DNA from: Niebla homalea
Taxonomy: Eukaryota > Ascomycota > Lecanoromycetes > Lecanorales > Ramalinaceae
Length of the DNA: 64,000 nucleotides
Assembly (NCBI GenBank): GCA_019925105.1
Contig: JAHGAU010000009.1
Coordinates: 1,488,001 to 1,552,000 of the forward strand
Reading direction: 5' to 3'
Part shown: piece by piece, positions 24,500 through 34,404 of the stretch
Position numbering within the stretch: position 1 is the first letter of the stretch
Layout of the letters: each line of letters begins with the position of its first letter
Program-made: the position numbers and the translations under genes
The notes under the pieces: model-generated
Database searches by the model: none
What the model was told of the DNA's origin: nothing
What the model saw: the letters and a program-made list of their open reading frames with translations, nothing else

Positions 24500-26841
24500 A
24501 TGGCACCATATCTCGGGATCGCCTCGATCTCAATTGGGGTGGTGTCAATTTGTCTCGCTTACACGATACAAGTCGCCTTTGCAAAGATCAAAACCCACCG
24601 AGTATATCCCACTAAAGACAGCATTCGCTGGAGGCATCTGCATGGACGAGCTGATGTGATGTTTCAGAGAGAAGAACAATTTGGCAAAAAGAACGGATGT
24701 CTCCCAGCACCTCGCCTCCGCAACTGGTGGCCATTGGGAATCGATCGACTCGTTCAAATCTTTCACGCAGATGCAAATAGTCGCCTGATGGATCTCTTTG
24801 AATTTCATTTCGAAGATGTCGGACGCACCTTAGGTCAGCAAATTTCAGAGGCGTTCCTCCATTCGTCGTCAATGTCTTGGGGGCTCTGCATTGTACAGAG
24901 CAAGCTTGATTCCGCATTGCACCTGATTTAATCTCTCTCAGAAGCGTTTTCTCCATTCTTCTTATGACTTAAGAATCTTGTACTGTACAAGGCAATGCTG
25001 ATTCGCATTTAACTTAGAACAAAAATTCTTAGGGGCGCGTGCTTTTGGCACCATGTAGGTGGATCTTGCTGGCATCCAGACTCTCGGTGCGGGACCTTAT
25101 ATCGCAACGAACTTGTCTCGTTTGCGAATCCATGCCTAGCCACGCCCTGTTGTGTTTGATACATCTGACGAGGAGTTTCTGACCCAAAGCTTCACTTAGC
25201 GAACCTCGCAACCTAGAAGCGGTATTATCGTCTCAGTTTCAAGGTGATTGATAGACCATTCTCAGTCTGCTGGCTTATTGGAGTAGTAACATGATGACAG
25301 ACTTTGGGTATGGACTCCGTCGCGACATCATGCTGCCGCTTTTGGGCGAGGGCATCTTTACCCAAGATGGGTCTGCCTGGGTGAGCGAATCATCACTTCC
25401 TTTATCCTGCGGGGTACAAGATATGCAACGCTGTTGCGCTCAAGCCTTTGGACATGGTGCAATTGTATCGCGGTGGAATCTTGCAAAACGAATGCTGACC
25501 GACGTGTTCGACCAGAAACATTCAAGAGAGCTGCTGCGGCCACAATTTACACGTCAACAGTATCAGGATCTTACATTCTTGGAGGAACATGTGCAGAACC
25601 TTCTTGCCAAACTTCCATCTGATGAGTCCATCGTGGAATTGCAACCGCTGCTTTTCAGATTTACGCTGGACAGCACGACAGCTTTTCTTTTCGGTCACTC
25701 CACCAACAGCCTAACAGATGATGATGCTGGAAAAGGTGCGGTCTTTGCAAATACCTTTGACTATGCTCAAGACATGGTGGTCAAACGTTTCCGACTTCTG
25801 GATCTTTACTGGCTAGTAGGCGGGAGTGAATTCTTCAAAGCCTGTGACAGGGTACACGCATTCGTAGACGATATCATCAGACAGCGCAAGAATGCCTCGA
25901 AATCAGCTCATGATGGTACCGAGAGATACAATTTCTTCGATTCTGTTGCGGATGATACAGAAGATCCCGAGGCGCTTCGCGGTCAACTGTTGAATGTGCT
26001 GCTCGCTGGTAGAGACACCACTTCCTGCTTACTGGTTTGGATTTTGTGAGTCATCCATGAAGTATAAAGAAGCACTCTAACATAAAAGCCATCTTCTTGC
26101 CCGGCATCCTCAAGTTTTGTTGCGTCTGCAAGAAGAGATTCAATCCACTGTCGGTAGTCACGCAGATTTTACCAGATCGGATCTCAAGAAGATGACGTAC
26201 CTATCCAACATCCTACGTGAAAGTACGAACCTTCTCTCATTCAATCATGAACATGCTTACACCATGGTCATAGCCTTACGTTTGTATCCCTCAGTCCCTG
26301 TCAACACTCGAACAGCGCACAAAACGACCATGCTTCCAACCGGCGGTGGTCCCGATCGCACATCGCCGATACTAGTACGTAAAGGCGAAAACATTGCTTA
26401 TTCTGTCTATGCGATGCATCGCCGAGAGGATCTGTACGGAAAGGATTCGCACGACTTCAGGCCTGAGCGATGGGAAGATACAGAAATGCCTCTCAACAAG
26501 GATCCAGTCACCTCCTCCTGGGGCTACTTGCCGTTCAATGGGGGTCCCCGGGTCTGTCTGGGCCGTATGTGCGCTTGTCATACTATCCTGATCTGCTGGT
26601 GGCTGACCGCTGCTTACTAGAGGACTTTGGCCTGACCCTAGCGTCATACACAACAGTACGCATTCTCCAGAACTTTCGAACCATTGAACCAGGACCTTCC
26701 CAAAGACCCGAGGTCCAAGAGTGGTTCGGCTGGTCATCACATCGAACAACAGGAGTCAAGCGGATCTCTAAGGAGCGCCAGAAAATGACATTAGTCATGT
26801 CGAGCGGCAGTGGCTGCCCAATACGTTTCAGACGAAAATGA
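24500..26841 (+). CDS. cytochrome P450, CYP52-like
   Basis: Haem monooxygenase resembling fungal n-alkane/fatty-acid hydroxylases. Nine exons: 24500-24601, 24668-24833, 25033-25054, 25200-25243, 25301-25380, 25516-26045, 26089-26222, 26274-26564 and 26621-26841; 529 aa. An N-terminal membrane anchor ([20 protein letters not shown]) places it in the ER. Markers: '[20 protein letters not shown]' (C-helix), oxygen-binding I-helix [12 protein letters not shown] near 300, ExxR as ETLRLYPS, 'FRPERW', and haem loop [11 protein letters not shown] with Cys near 453. Exon 3 is a 22-nt microexon, and exons 3-4 are needed to restore '[12 protein letters not shown]'. Two introns (66 and 135 nt) are multiples of three without stops, so retained forms would stay in frame. 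All key residues are intact. Substrate unknown; convergent with the hydrolase at 27138. Confidence 0.93.
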
Positions 26842-27137
26842 AAAAAGGTCAGGTTATGTCACACGCATGAGTAGATGAGTGGGCATGAATGTGAGTGCAT
26901 TGTGTATCGTCTATAGATGAATCTATAAAAGAAGACCAGAGATGTCTGCAGAAAATGCCCAGGTATACTGAGATGTATGGCTAGGTGCTGATATATACAC
27001 GTGTCATGAGAGTGTCTTGGCACCGCTCCATACCCGCAACACCAACACCATGCCTACACCTAGGCTGACAGATAACAATCAAGGTATTCTGTTACCTCAT
27101 AGGCTCGTAGTCCATCACAGGTGTAATACTCGTCAGT

Positions 27138-28364
27138 CTAAAACCCCGCAGTGAGCTCCTGAGCTTCTTGACATCTCAATCGCTGCAGCATCTCTTCCGC
27201 TTGGATTATTCTTGTATCGATCGTTGCAGGTGCCGATCGAACGTATCTCACAATAGCTGCTAAAGCAATACGATAAGCGGCGGACGATGGGTTGTCGAAT
27301 TTACACATCTGTGAATGATTGGCAGCCACACCAGCTCGTTCGGTGCCATCCAGTATCGGCGCTGCCGAGGCTTCATCAACGACCTTTCCCCGTCAGTCTA
27401 GATACGCATGTAATGAAAACAGGAGCGGCACCTACATATTCTTTTGTATGAGGCAGTTGAGTCTTTTCTTGCTCCCAAAAGAAGAAGACGCGGAACCTTT
27501 TCATCAAGGGCACAAAGTGGTCGGTGATGTCCTGCAAGGTCTCGGAGTTCTTCTGAAGAGCGTCCAGTAGCTGGCCGTTAGTGTCCATGATTCTCTTGGG
27601 CACAAGAGCGCCCATCGCGCGCCGTGCAATACTCGCCATCTTGGCGATGTTGCTTCCATGATGTGGAGTCCCGAAGAAGAGGATGGCATAGGTCGAAATA
27701 TAAATGGAGTACAGATGATCCACGTCTTTCGAACTCCTGCTTGCTGAGTAGGCCAACGCCTTGCCACCTTGTGAGGAAGCTTGACGAACACGAGTATGAT
27801 TCAGACTCACCCTTTTCACAATGATGCCTCCGAGGGAGTGGCACACGAAGATGATGGGTCGTGTTGTTGCCCCTTCGTTCTATTGAGAGTAGGCTTAGAC
27901 TTCAATGCCTTCTAAGTGTCACTTTTTGGCATACTTCACGATTTGCTTGCAGCGATGCGACGAGGGTCTGTGCATGACCCAATATTCTTTCTGCTGAGGT
28001 GTCTCCCAGAAATGCCGTCACGTCCGCGTTGTAGCTCCAACTCAAGACCCTTATGTTTGGCAGGCTGGCAGGTAACATTGTGGGGTCACTGAGCCAGATC
28101 TTCTCTGATTGCTTCGAGGTCCAGGACCTCAGAGCATCTCCGTAGAGCCCATGTACGGCCACAATGCTTCAGACATCATTTAGTCGACTCTTGCTTGCGC
28201 CCTCAGCAGTAACTTACTCGACGACTGGCTTTTCCCCTGCATAGAGGGTGATGAGGGTATTACTTTGCTGTGGTCCTTAAATTAGCAAGCACTAGATTCC
28301 TGCCAGGGCGTCCTACAGTCATTTTGAGGCAAGGATCTTGTCTGAGTGTTTTCTTCCCAAACAT
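27138..28364 (-). CDS. free-standing SesB-like alpha/beta hydrolase
   Basis: Six exons (28317-28364, 28218-28267, 27935-28166, 27811-27879, 27436-27759, 27138-27383) join without frame breaks to 322 aa. It covers the same domain as the NLR N-terminus at 22426-23731: 'DIVAVHGLYGDALRSW', 'IIFVCHSLGGIIVKRALAYS', 'YAILFFGTPHHGS', 'ANHSQMCKFD'. The nucleophile elbow here is CHSLGG with Ser125, so the predicted Ser/His machinery is intact, unlike the NLR copy. No NB-ARC or TPR part follows; the stop comes soon after 'EAQELTAGF', where the NLR continues. Introns of 49-55 nt with good GTA/G-AG borders. Family members act as lipases/esterases or as cell-death effectors; role here not known. Confidence 0.9.
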
Positions 28365-29141
28365 TATAAAGGAGCTAAAGGAGACCAAATGGAAAGTACA
28401 CAGCCAGAATGGCAAAGAAGCTACAATCTCAGGGCAAGAATTGCACGCTTTTGAAGCGAAGGAAGGAAAGCCGCCTGGCGTGTCAAGACCTCAGATATGT
28501 ACCCTCGTACGGCAACAACGAGTCGACGATGCCTGGGACCTCTGTACCAGCTGCAGGGTGGGCGGCTCGACATGACCTTAACATTTCGAGCCTAGTGCAC
28601 ATCTTACCTGTGCGAATAGGGTAGTATCATCTCAATCTCGGCGCTGTCTGCAAACCAATGCGTTCTGCTTTGCCACAGTATTGCAAATCGTGCGGCGTGG
28701 TTCTGGCGCCGGCGTTCGGATCAGGATGAGGATCACTGGAACCTACTTTGTCCAACTCAGTCCAATCTCCTTTCCTCTTCTATCTCTATTTTCGCCTACC
28801 AAGATTTGGGCTGTCAGGCACGGCTGGCAAATGTGCATGATCAACGCCTTGTTAACGACCGCTTTCACCCATTGAAAGTGATGTTGAGATTACTGGTGGC
28901 GCGTACGTTTCTCCTCAACACCAGGACAAGGCGTATGTGTCGCTCATTTGGGGGCTGGCGTCCTCAGAGAATTAGAAAGTTTCATTTTCGAGGCTGATGG
29001 TTGTTAGACTTCAGACTCGGCGGTAGAATGATTGTGCCCAAGCCTGATTGTGCTTCCTTTTATTATTCGACTCCTCTCTTCCAATCTACTGAAAGAAGCG
29101 CAAGCTCAGGTGCCCAATCCAATGAGTTTTGGATCCGAAAG
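28365..29141. promoter_or_regulatory. divergent promoter region
   Basis: 777 bp between the hydrolase (minus) and the surface protein (plus). No clear motif or gene seen. Confidence 0.35.
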
Positions 29142-30154
29142 ATGCGTGTTTTGGAGTTTGAACCACACGTTCCGTTGACCACTTTTCTGCTTTGCTCGTG
29201 TGCTTTTGCGCCTGGTTGTTGGGGTTACGTGAATTGGATATTTCCTAGTTTCGAAGACCGCAATCTGACCTTCAATTATAAAGACGTCGTCTTTTTTACA
29301 TGGACCTCCAGCATTGATGAGCCTTATATGAACCTTTGGTGTGCCCCTGATCAGACTGAGCCCCAGTCACATACGTACGGTAAAGCTTCCACCCAAGTCG
29401 CTATCTTCCATGCCCGAAGAAATCGAAGGCAGTATGCACCAGAGAAGACTCACAAACGCTGATGGCGACATGTCACGCAGTAAACCACCTACAAGTGCCT
29501 ACCAATGGCACTACCTCCCAATCGTTCGATTACAGCGAGTATGATGAGGCAGGGATCTGCCACATGCAGATCGAGGGAGATGGTTCTGTCAACACCCCAA
29601 GCTTCGAGCTTAAGTCGGATGATACAGTTATAGCGCGGACATACAGTCTTTCCGCCACAAGCCTGCTTGTTGAAGCCACCACTCAAACCACAGTGACATC
29701 CTTGTCGATCAAAACGGCTGTCGCCTCGTCGGCATCCTTGACATCATCTATCCCGTCATCTTCACTGCTGAAAACTTCATCAACAAGCTTCTCCTCCACA
29801 GCCCCATCGAGCTCGACTTCCTTGACGCCAACATCTCCGTCATCACCCTCTCAGCTCCTTACAAGCGCTGCCAAGGCGGGTGTCAGCATTGGAAGCATCT
29901 TCTGCGCGATAGCCCTTGCCATCGAAGTCCTCTTGACTTATAACGTACTTGAACGGCGTAAGGCCTGAAAGAGGCGAAATCAGGAAGTCAATCTTATTCC
30001 CAAGGAGAACTTACAAACCCGAGCTCCTGAGATCGGCGGCAAAGGACCTTATAACGAAGTTGATGGAGTGGGAAGACCACATGAGCTTTACGGCATACCG
30101 ATGGCTGAGTTGGAGTGGGCCCCAAGACATGAAATTGACGGCTCTAGAGGATGA
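29142..30154 (+). CDS. Ser/Thr-rich single-pass membrane protein, in-frame TGA or tiny intron
   Basis: Exon 1 (29142-29379) and exon 2 (from 29481) join across a 101-nt intron. The product has a signal peptide (MRVLEFEPHVPLTTFLLCSC), a small Cys-containing ectodomain ('VNWIFPSFEDRNLTF', 'FTWTSSIDEPYMNLWC', 'EYDEAGICHM'), a Ser/Thr-rich stalk of about 80 residues, and a TM helix (GVSIGSIFCAIALAIEVLL). This is the layout of fungal cell-wall sensors and glycoproteins. Right after the TM and basic ERRKA comes TGA at 29966, but the same frame then continues KRRNQEVNLIPKEN and stays open to TGA at 30152-30154 with a proline/acidic tail typical of such proteins. Either a 39-nt intron (29945-29983) removes the stop, giving 290 aa, or the gene has a nonsense mutation. 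Confidence 0.65.
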
Positions 30155-30990
30155 TGAGAGGTTCAGAAGCTGTTGATTAGATTAGAGCAACAATAGGCTG
30201 CCAGAGCAGATCTGAGGTGTGGGAGTCGCTCGCATTCTGAACAACTGTAGTTGTGTCATTGTAGATGCTTGTGGGGAGCTGCAGTACAGCTGTTGGCGGT
30301 TTTATCTCAGTGATACCATTCAAGAATTTGTCGTCGTCATGCGAAGAGATCATCATGCATGCCTCGCTACGCTGGTTTGAGGGTATAAGCGTGCAAACAG
30401 TCTATGGTGTTCCCAACGCAGATAGGTACAATGCGGCGTCAATGTTGCCTTGTACGATACCAGGACCGACCTTTGGAACATTATCAAAGTTGGAAAAACG
30501 CTTCTGAACTTTACTACATAGAGTAAGATATGGAGATAAGTTTACGACAAACAGATAAACGCTCCCGAGATAACAAGAGGAATAGAAGAACGCCTCTAAG
30601 ATTTGCTTACCCATTCTTCATGCAACTCGGACCTCGCACACATCGTGAAGACACCAACATTTCCAGAGAACGAGACGGGAGACAGAGACGAGGGAGAATC
30701 CATGAAATATGTGCATAGCCACACGCTTGGCGCCACATTTGACGTACTTGCCTATTTCTGCACGACAGCCAAGGGAGCGCTAAGAAAACCTGATGCCTCT
30801 CTTGCTTCATGACTTAACAAATAGAAGCAGATACACCGACCTTCACTTCACTCTCGTATATTGCTCTCCTGCCACACCTAAACAAGTTCTCATTGCCACC
30901 GATCCCAAAAGTACGATCCCGTCCAACTCCTTAGTCTCACCACATAATCCAAAGCCCCGCAAACACCCCACCAAAGAGAGCAAAATCAAG
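30155..30990. other. intergenic, leader of senescence-domain gene
   Basis: 836 bp; frame open upstream of 30991 without supporting features. Nothing else recognised. Confidence 0.45.
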
Positions 30991-32539
30991 ATGAGTTCAG
31001 GCCACAACGACCCCAAATTACTCTACTCAGTAGGTAACATCAATGCCTATCACATTCAAGCTGGCAAGGAGAAGCCAATCGGCATTTCCGGCCCTCAGAC
31101 TCTTTCCCTTCTCATGGTCCCCACATCGTCCCCATTCGCAGATCTTTCAGCTACAGAGCCTACTAGCTCAAGCCCAGAAGAGGATTTTTACTTGCATTTA
31201 CATCTCCCGCCAGACTTAGACCTTTCGCTCCCTGCTACTACCCAGATCTACCATCAGCCACCTCGAAGCTATCTCATACCTAGATGGGATCTTGGTCCGG
31301 AGAGGGGGGCCTTCACTCGCATTGAGTTCCCCAAGCTCGGCAACGCGCCGGACAGGGTAACGCAAGAGGATATCGATACCTTCGAGACCATACTGGCCCA
31401 ATGTACCGCCTTCCTGGAGCGCGCAGCGCCCCCCTCCGGCGACTCGAAGTCATACAACCCGGCTAAATTCGGTCCCAATGAGGGATATGTGGGGTCAGGC
31501 ATTGCTGGTAGTGGGCCTGGCCACATCGTGCTCGTGGACGAGGAGAATGGATCGGTCGTGGGAGAATTGGGCGAAGGATTTGATGTGGCTGAAGGCAAGG
31601 ATGTGCATCCTGGATCGAAGCAGCCTGTTGAGATATCTTTACCTGGAGAAGGAGAGGGCGACCAGATCATGATACACAATGCCTCGGAGGAATATCTCAG
31701 GATGTCAAAGCATCCGGCGTACAAGGACTCAACCCTCGTGCAGAATGCGGCTGTGGCATCACGCCTGATTGTCACCGGATCTGGATGGCTCGCAGATCAG
31801 ATGTCATCGAGAGCCGACCAATTCACGAAGAACACCAAGCCAAACCCTAAGCCCATGAATTTCACACCAACAACACAAGCAAGGGTCAGGAAATTGAACA
31901 GCCTCACAGCAGGAGCTGTTGGCTTATCTGCAAAGACCGTTGGTCAAGTCACAAAGCATGCACAGAATCTGGGGGCTACCATGGCCCGCAAGGGTGAAAA
32001 GTCAAGCAAGCTTGAAAAGGAGGGATATAAACCTGGGCTGCTGAATAAATCGATGATGGCATTCTCCACCGTCGCAGATGGTATTGATCACGCGTCACGA
32101 AGCCTACTGGCATCCGGATCTTCAGCTGCAACGCAAGTTGTTGGCCACAGATACGGTGAAGACGCCAAGAACGTTGCTGGCAGCCTTGCAGGAGGCGTCA
32201 AGAATGTTGGTTTGGTCTATGTTGACGCTGCGGGAGTGTCTCGACGAGCAGTGATCAAGTAGGCTTTCCCAGAGTCCGCACGAGTTTCAAAACAACTGAC
32301 TGTCCTGTAGATCCGTTGCAAAGGGCATGGTTGTCGGTAAAGCCCCTGGAGGTGGCAATCTTGTAGTAGGGTCAGGGGATGGAGGTGCCATACCTCCATC
32401 AGTCATGCCAGTAAATCAACGAGGTGTCTCCAACGATAGCATGGGTGCAGGCTCTGGTGGTCAAGTTGGGTTCGGCACGTTTGGCAATCCTGCTCCTCAA
32501 GGGAAATCAGGAGGATTGGGAGAGCCACTTGGGTCTTAG
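30991..32539 (+). CDS. senescence/spartin-domain protein
   Basis: Exons 30991-32258 and 32311-32539 give 498 aa, starting MSSGHNDPKLLYSVGNINAYHI. The N-terminal half has 'GISGPQTLSLLMVPTSS' and 'FYLHLHLPPDLDLSLP', a beta-rich region common to fungal relatives. The C-terminal half is the plant-related senescence domain of spartin: 'ASRLIVTGSGWLADQMSSRA', 'VRKLNSLTAGAVGLSAKTVGQV', and 'GHRYGEDAKNVAGSLAGGVKNVGLVYVD'. Animal spartin binds lipid droplets and endosomes; fungal function is mostly unstudied. The Gly-rich tail ends GGLGEPLGS. A codon ATG at 30793 would add 66 residues but lacks support. Confidence 0.87.
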
Positions 32540-34404
32540 GGTGGGCACGCCTGTCCTATTTGCGAATATATATTATGTAGCCTAGATAACGGTAGACGAG
32601 CAATGAGCATTGGTATGACTTCTTGAACCGTCTTTACCGCCAGTGGCTTGAGCGATTCACAATTCGTGGTACTCATGAAATCATGACAATTTTGTGGAGT
32701 ATAATGGCTTTGATGCAGGTTTGAAAGAAAAAAGCAACGCATGATGCGAGATATATGAAACACCTTATCATGCAAGCACATGAAACAGGAAGACGGTGCA
32801 ACCGTTGCGCCAGCGCATTTCCAAAAGTATTTCTGAAACGCCTGTAAGTAGTAAGCCCCGAAATTCATCCACTTTGCGGAAAGCTATGGTGGGTGACAAG
32901 CCTGCAGGGTTAACGAATATTTCGACGTGCAGCTCATGTCAGGAGACTCAGCGGCTTTCGAAGTACAGTATGTTGTAGCTGCGACCGAACTTTCCAGTTG
33001 CAGAGTTAGGATGTCGGGCTTTTCGAAACGCAAAGAGCAAGCTCATGCGACATTCGACTTTAGGGATCATTAGATCAAGCATCACACAATAATACACAAA
33101 AAAAGCAAGAGGGCAAAGGACGAGGGAGTACGGAAGTACAGGAGTCCCTTAGGTTAGTGCCTAAAGCATATTCAGTAGCCCCTCCCCGGCCTAAGCCCGA
33201 TCCCCATTTCAAGCCTATCAAGTTGGCATTAGCGTACCGTCAACGGGGGGCGTAGGGAGATGGAAAAGCAGTTCTCGGCACTGTCAAGACGAGAGAAACC
33301 GGGGTGGGATGGCCCCGAGCCAACCGCTGAACAACATCACTACCAGGGTCTCAGGCCATAATAAGGTTACTGTACTGCCAGTAATCTAGAGCTTGGAGCA
33401 AGTTTTAGGACCTTTAGCAGCTCGATAGTAGTGAAGAATAGACTGAATCGTGAAGAATAGTAAGTGAGTTGTCAACTTGTCACACCCTTCTTCCTTTGCC
33501 CGAGAATCCGCCTAAAGGAAATTGCTCCAAGATCGACATTTGGCTGCATCGTTAGAACTTAGAGAGGCACGCAGCCACACGGGCAAGTGCCAACCACGCC
33601 TAAACACTTTCAACGCCCTTGTTGCTCAATCTTTTGTACACCTCAACGACGCACGCCGCAAACAACATCATCCACCCCTCTCTTCCACCTCTCTGGCACC
33701 GTTTCTATCCCAACCTCCGCCCTCGCACCTTATCATCCGTCCAGGCTGCGCATTCTCTGCGCATTCTCGAGCTCTCAAAACGGCGCCAATCCCCTCCGAG
33801 GATGATGACTGAATAGCATCATTTCCCATTGACTCGATTCACACTCCTTGGTCTCCTTTTCACGCTCCTTTCGAGCGCTTTCAAATCGTTAATTTGATCT
33901 GTACCCTATTTAATTGGACTGAGCTCGTCTTCCGTTCTAACGTTTAGGCCAGACCCCTGTATCTGAATTTCTTGTGGCGGATCGCAGATAAGGTGCCTCT
34001 ATGTGCCTTTCAACAAGCGAGTGACTTCTTGTGCGAACAATTTCCGGGCTTTTGGAGCACTGTCAACACTGGCATCGCCATCCTCAACACGCGCATCAAT
34101 CCGTTCCCGAGTCTGCACTGAGAAGGCGCCTTCCCCTCACAATTTACATCTTCCGACGAGGTTCGCGCGTGCGACAAGAGAGAAAGAGCTCGTGATAGCT
34201 ACATGAAGTAATAATAGACATCTCCAATCACGGTGGGAAGGGAAAGAAGACCTGTTACTAGGGTCTTGCCTTGCCGCTGATACTGAAGCGAGTACCTTCT
34301 GGCAGCGAAGAGTAATTCACGACATCAATCCTCTTGTCAAATCCAGAGCCTGCCCGGGGTCCAATCATCGTCAAACATCCCCAGAGCGCCGCTGCAGCCA
34401 GGGA
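32540..34404. other. 1.9-kb intergenic region, probable long KIN4 leader
   Basis: No gene recognised. Around 33430-33465 the 11-mer GTGAAGAATAG occurs twice. Pyrimidine-rich stretches at 33650-33720 and 33850 suggest promoter/leader of the downstream kinase gene. Confidence 0.45.

Noticed and set aside
24500..28364. Biosynthetic gene cluster around the P450
   Set aside because: No PKS, NRPS, terpene or DMATS backbone gene is in the window; a single P450 is not enough.
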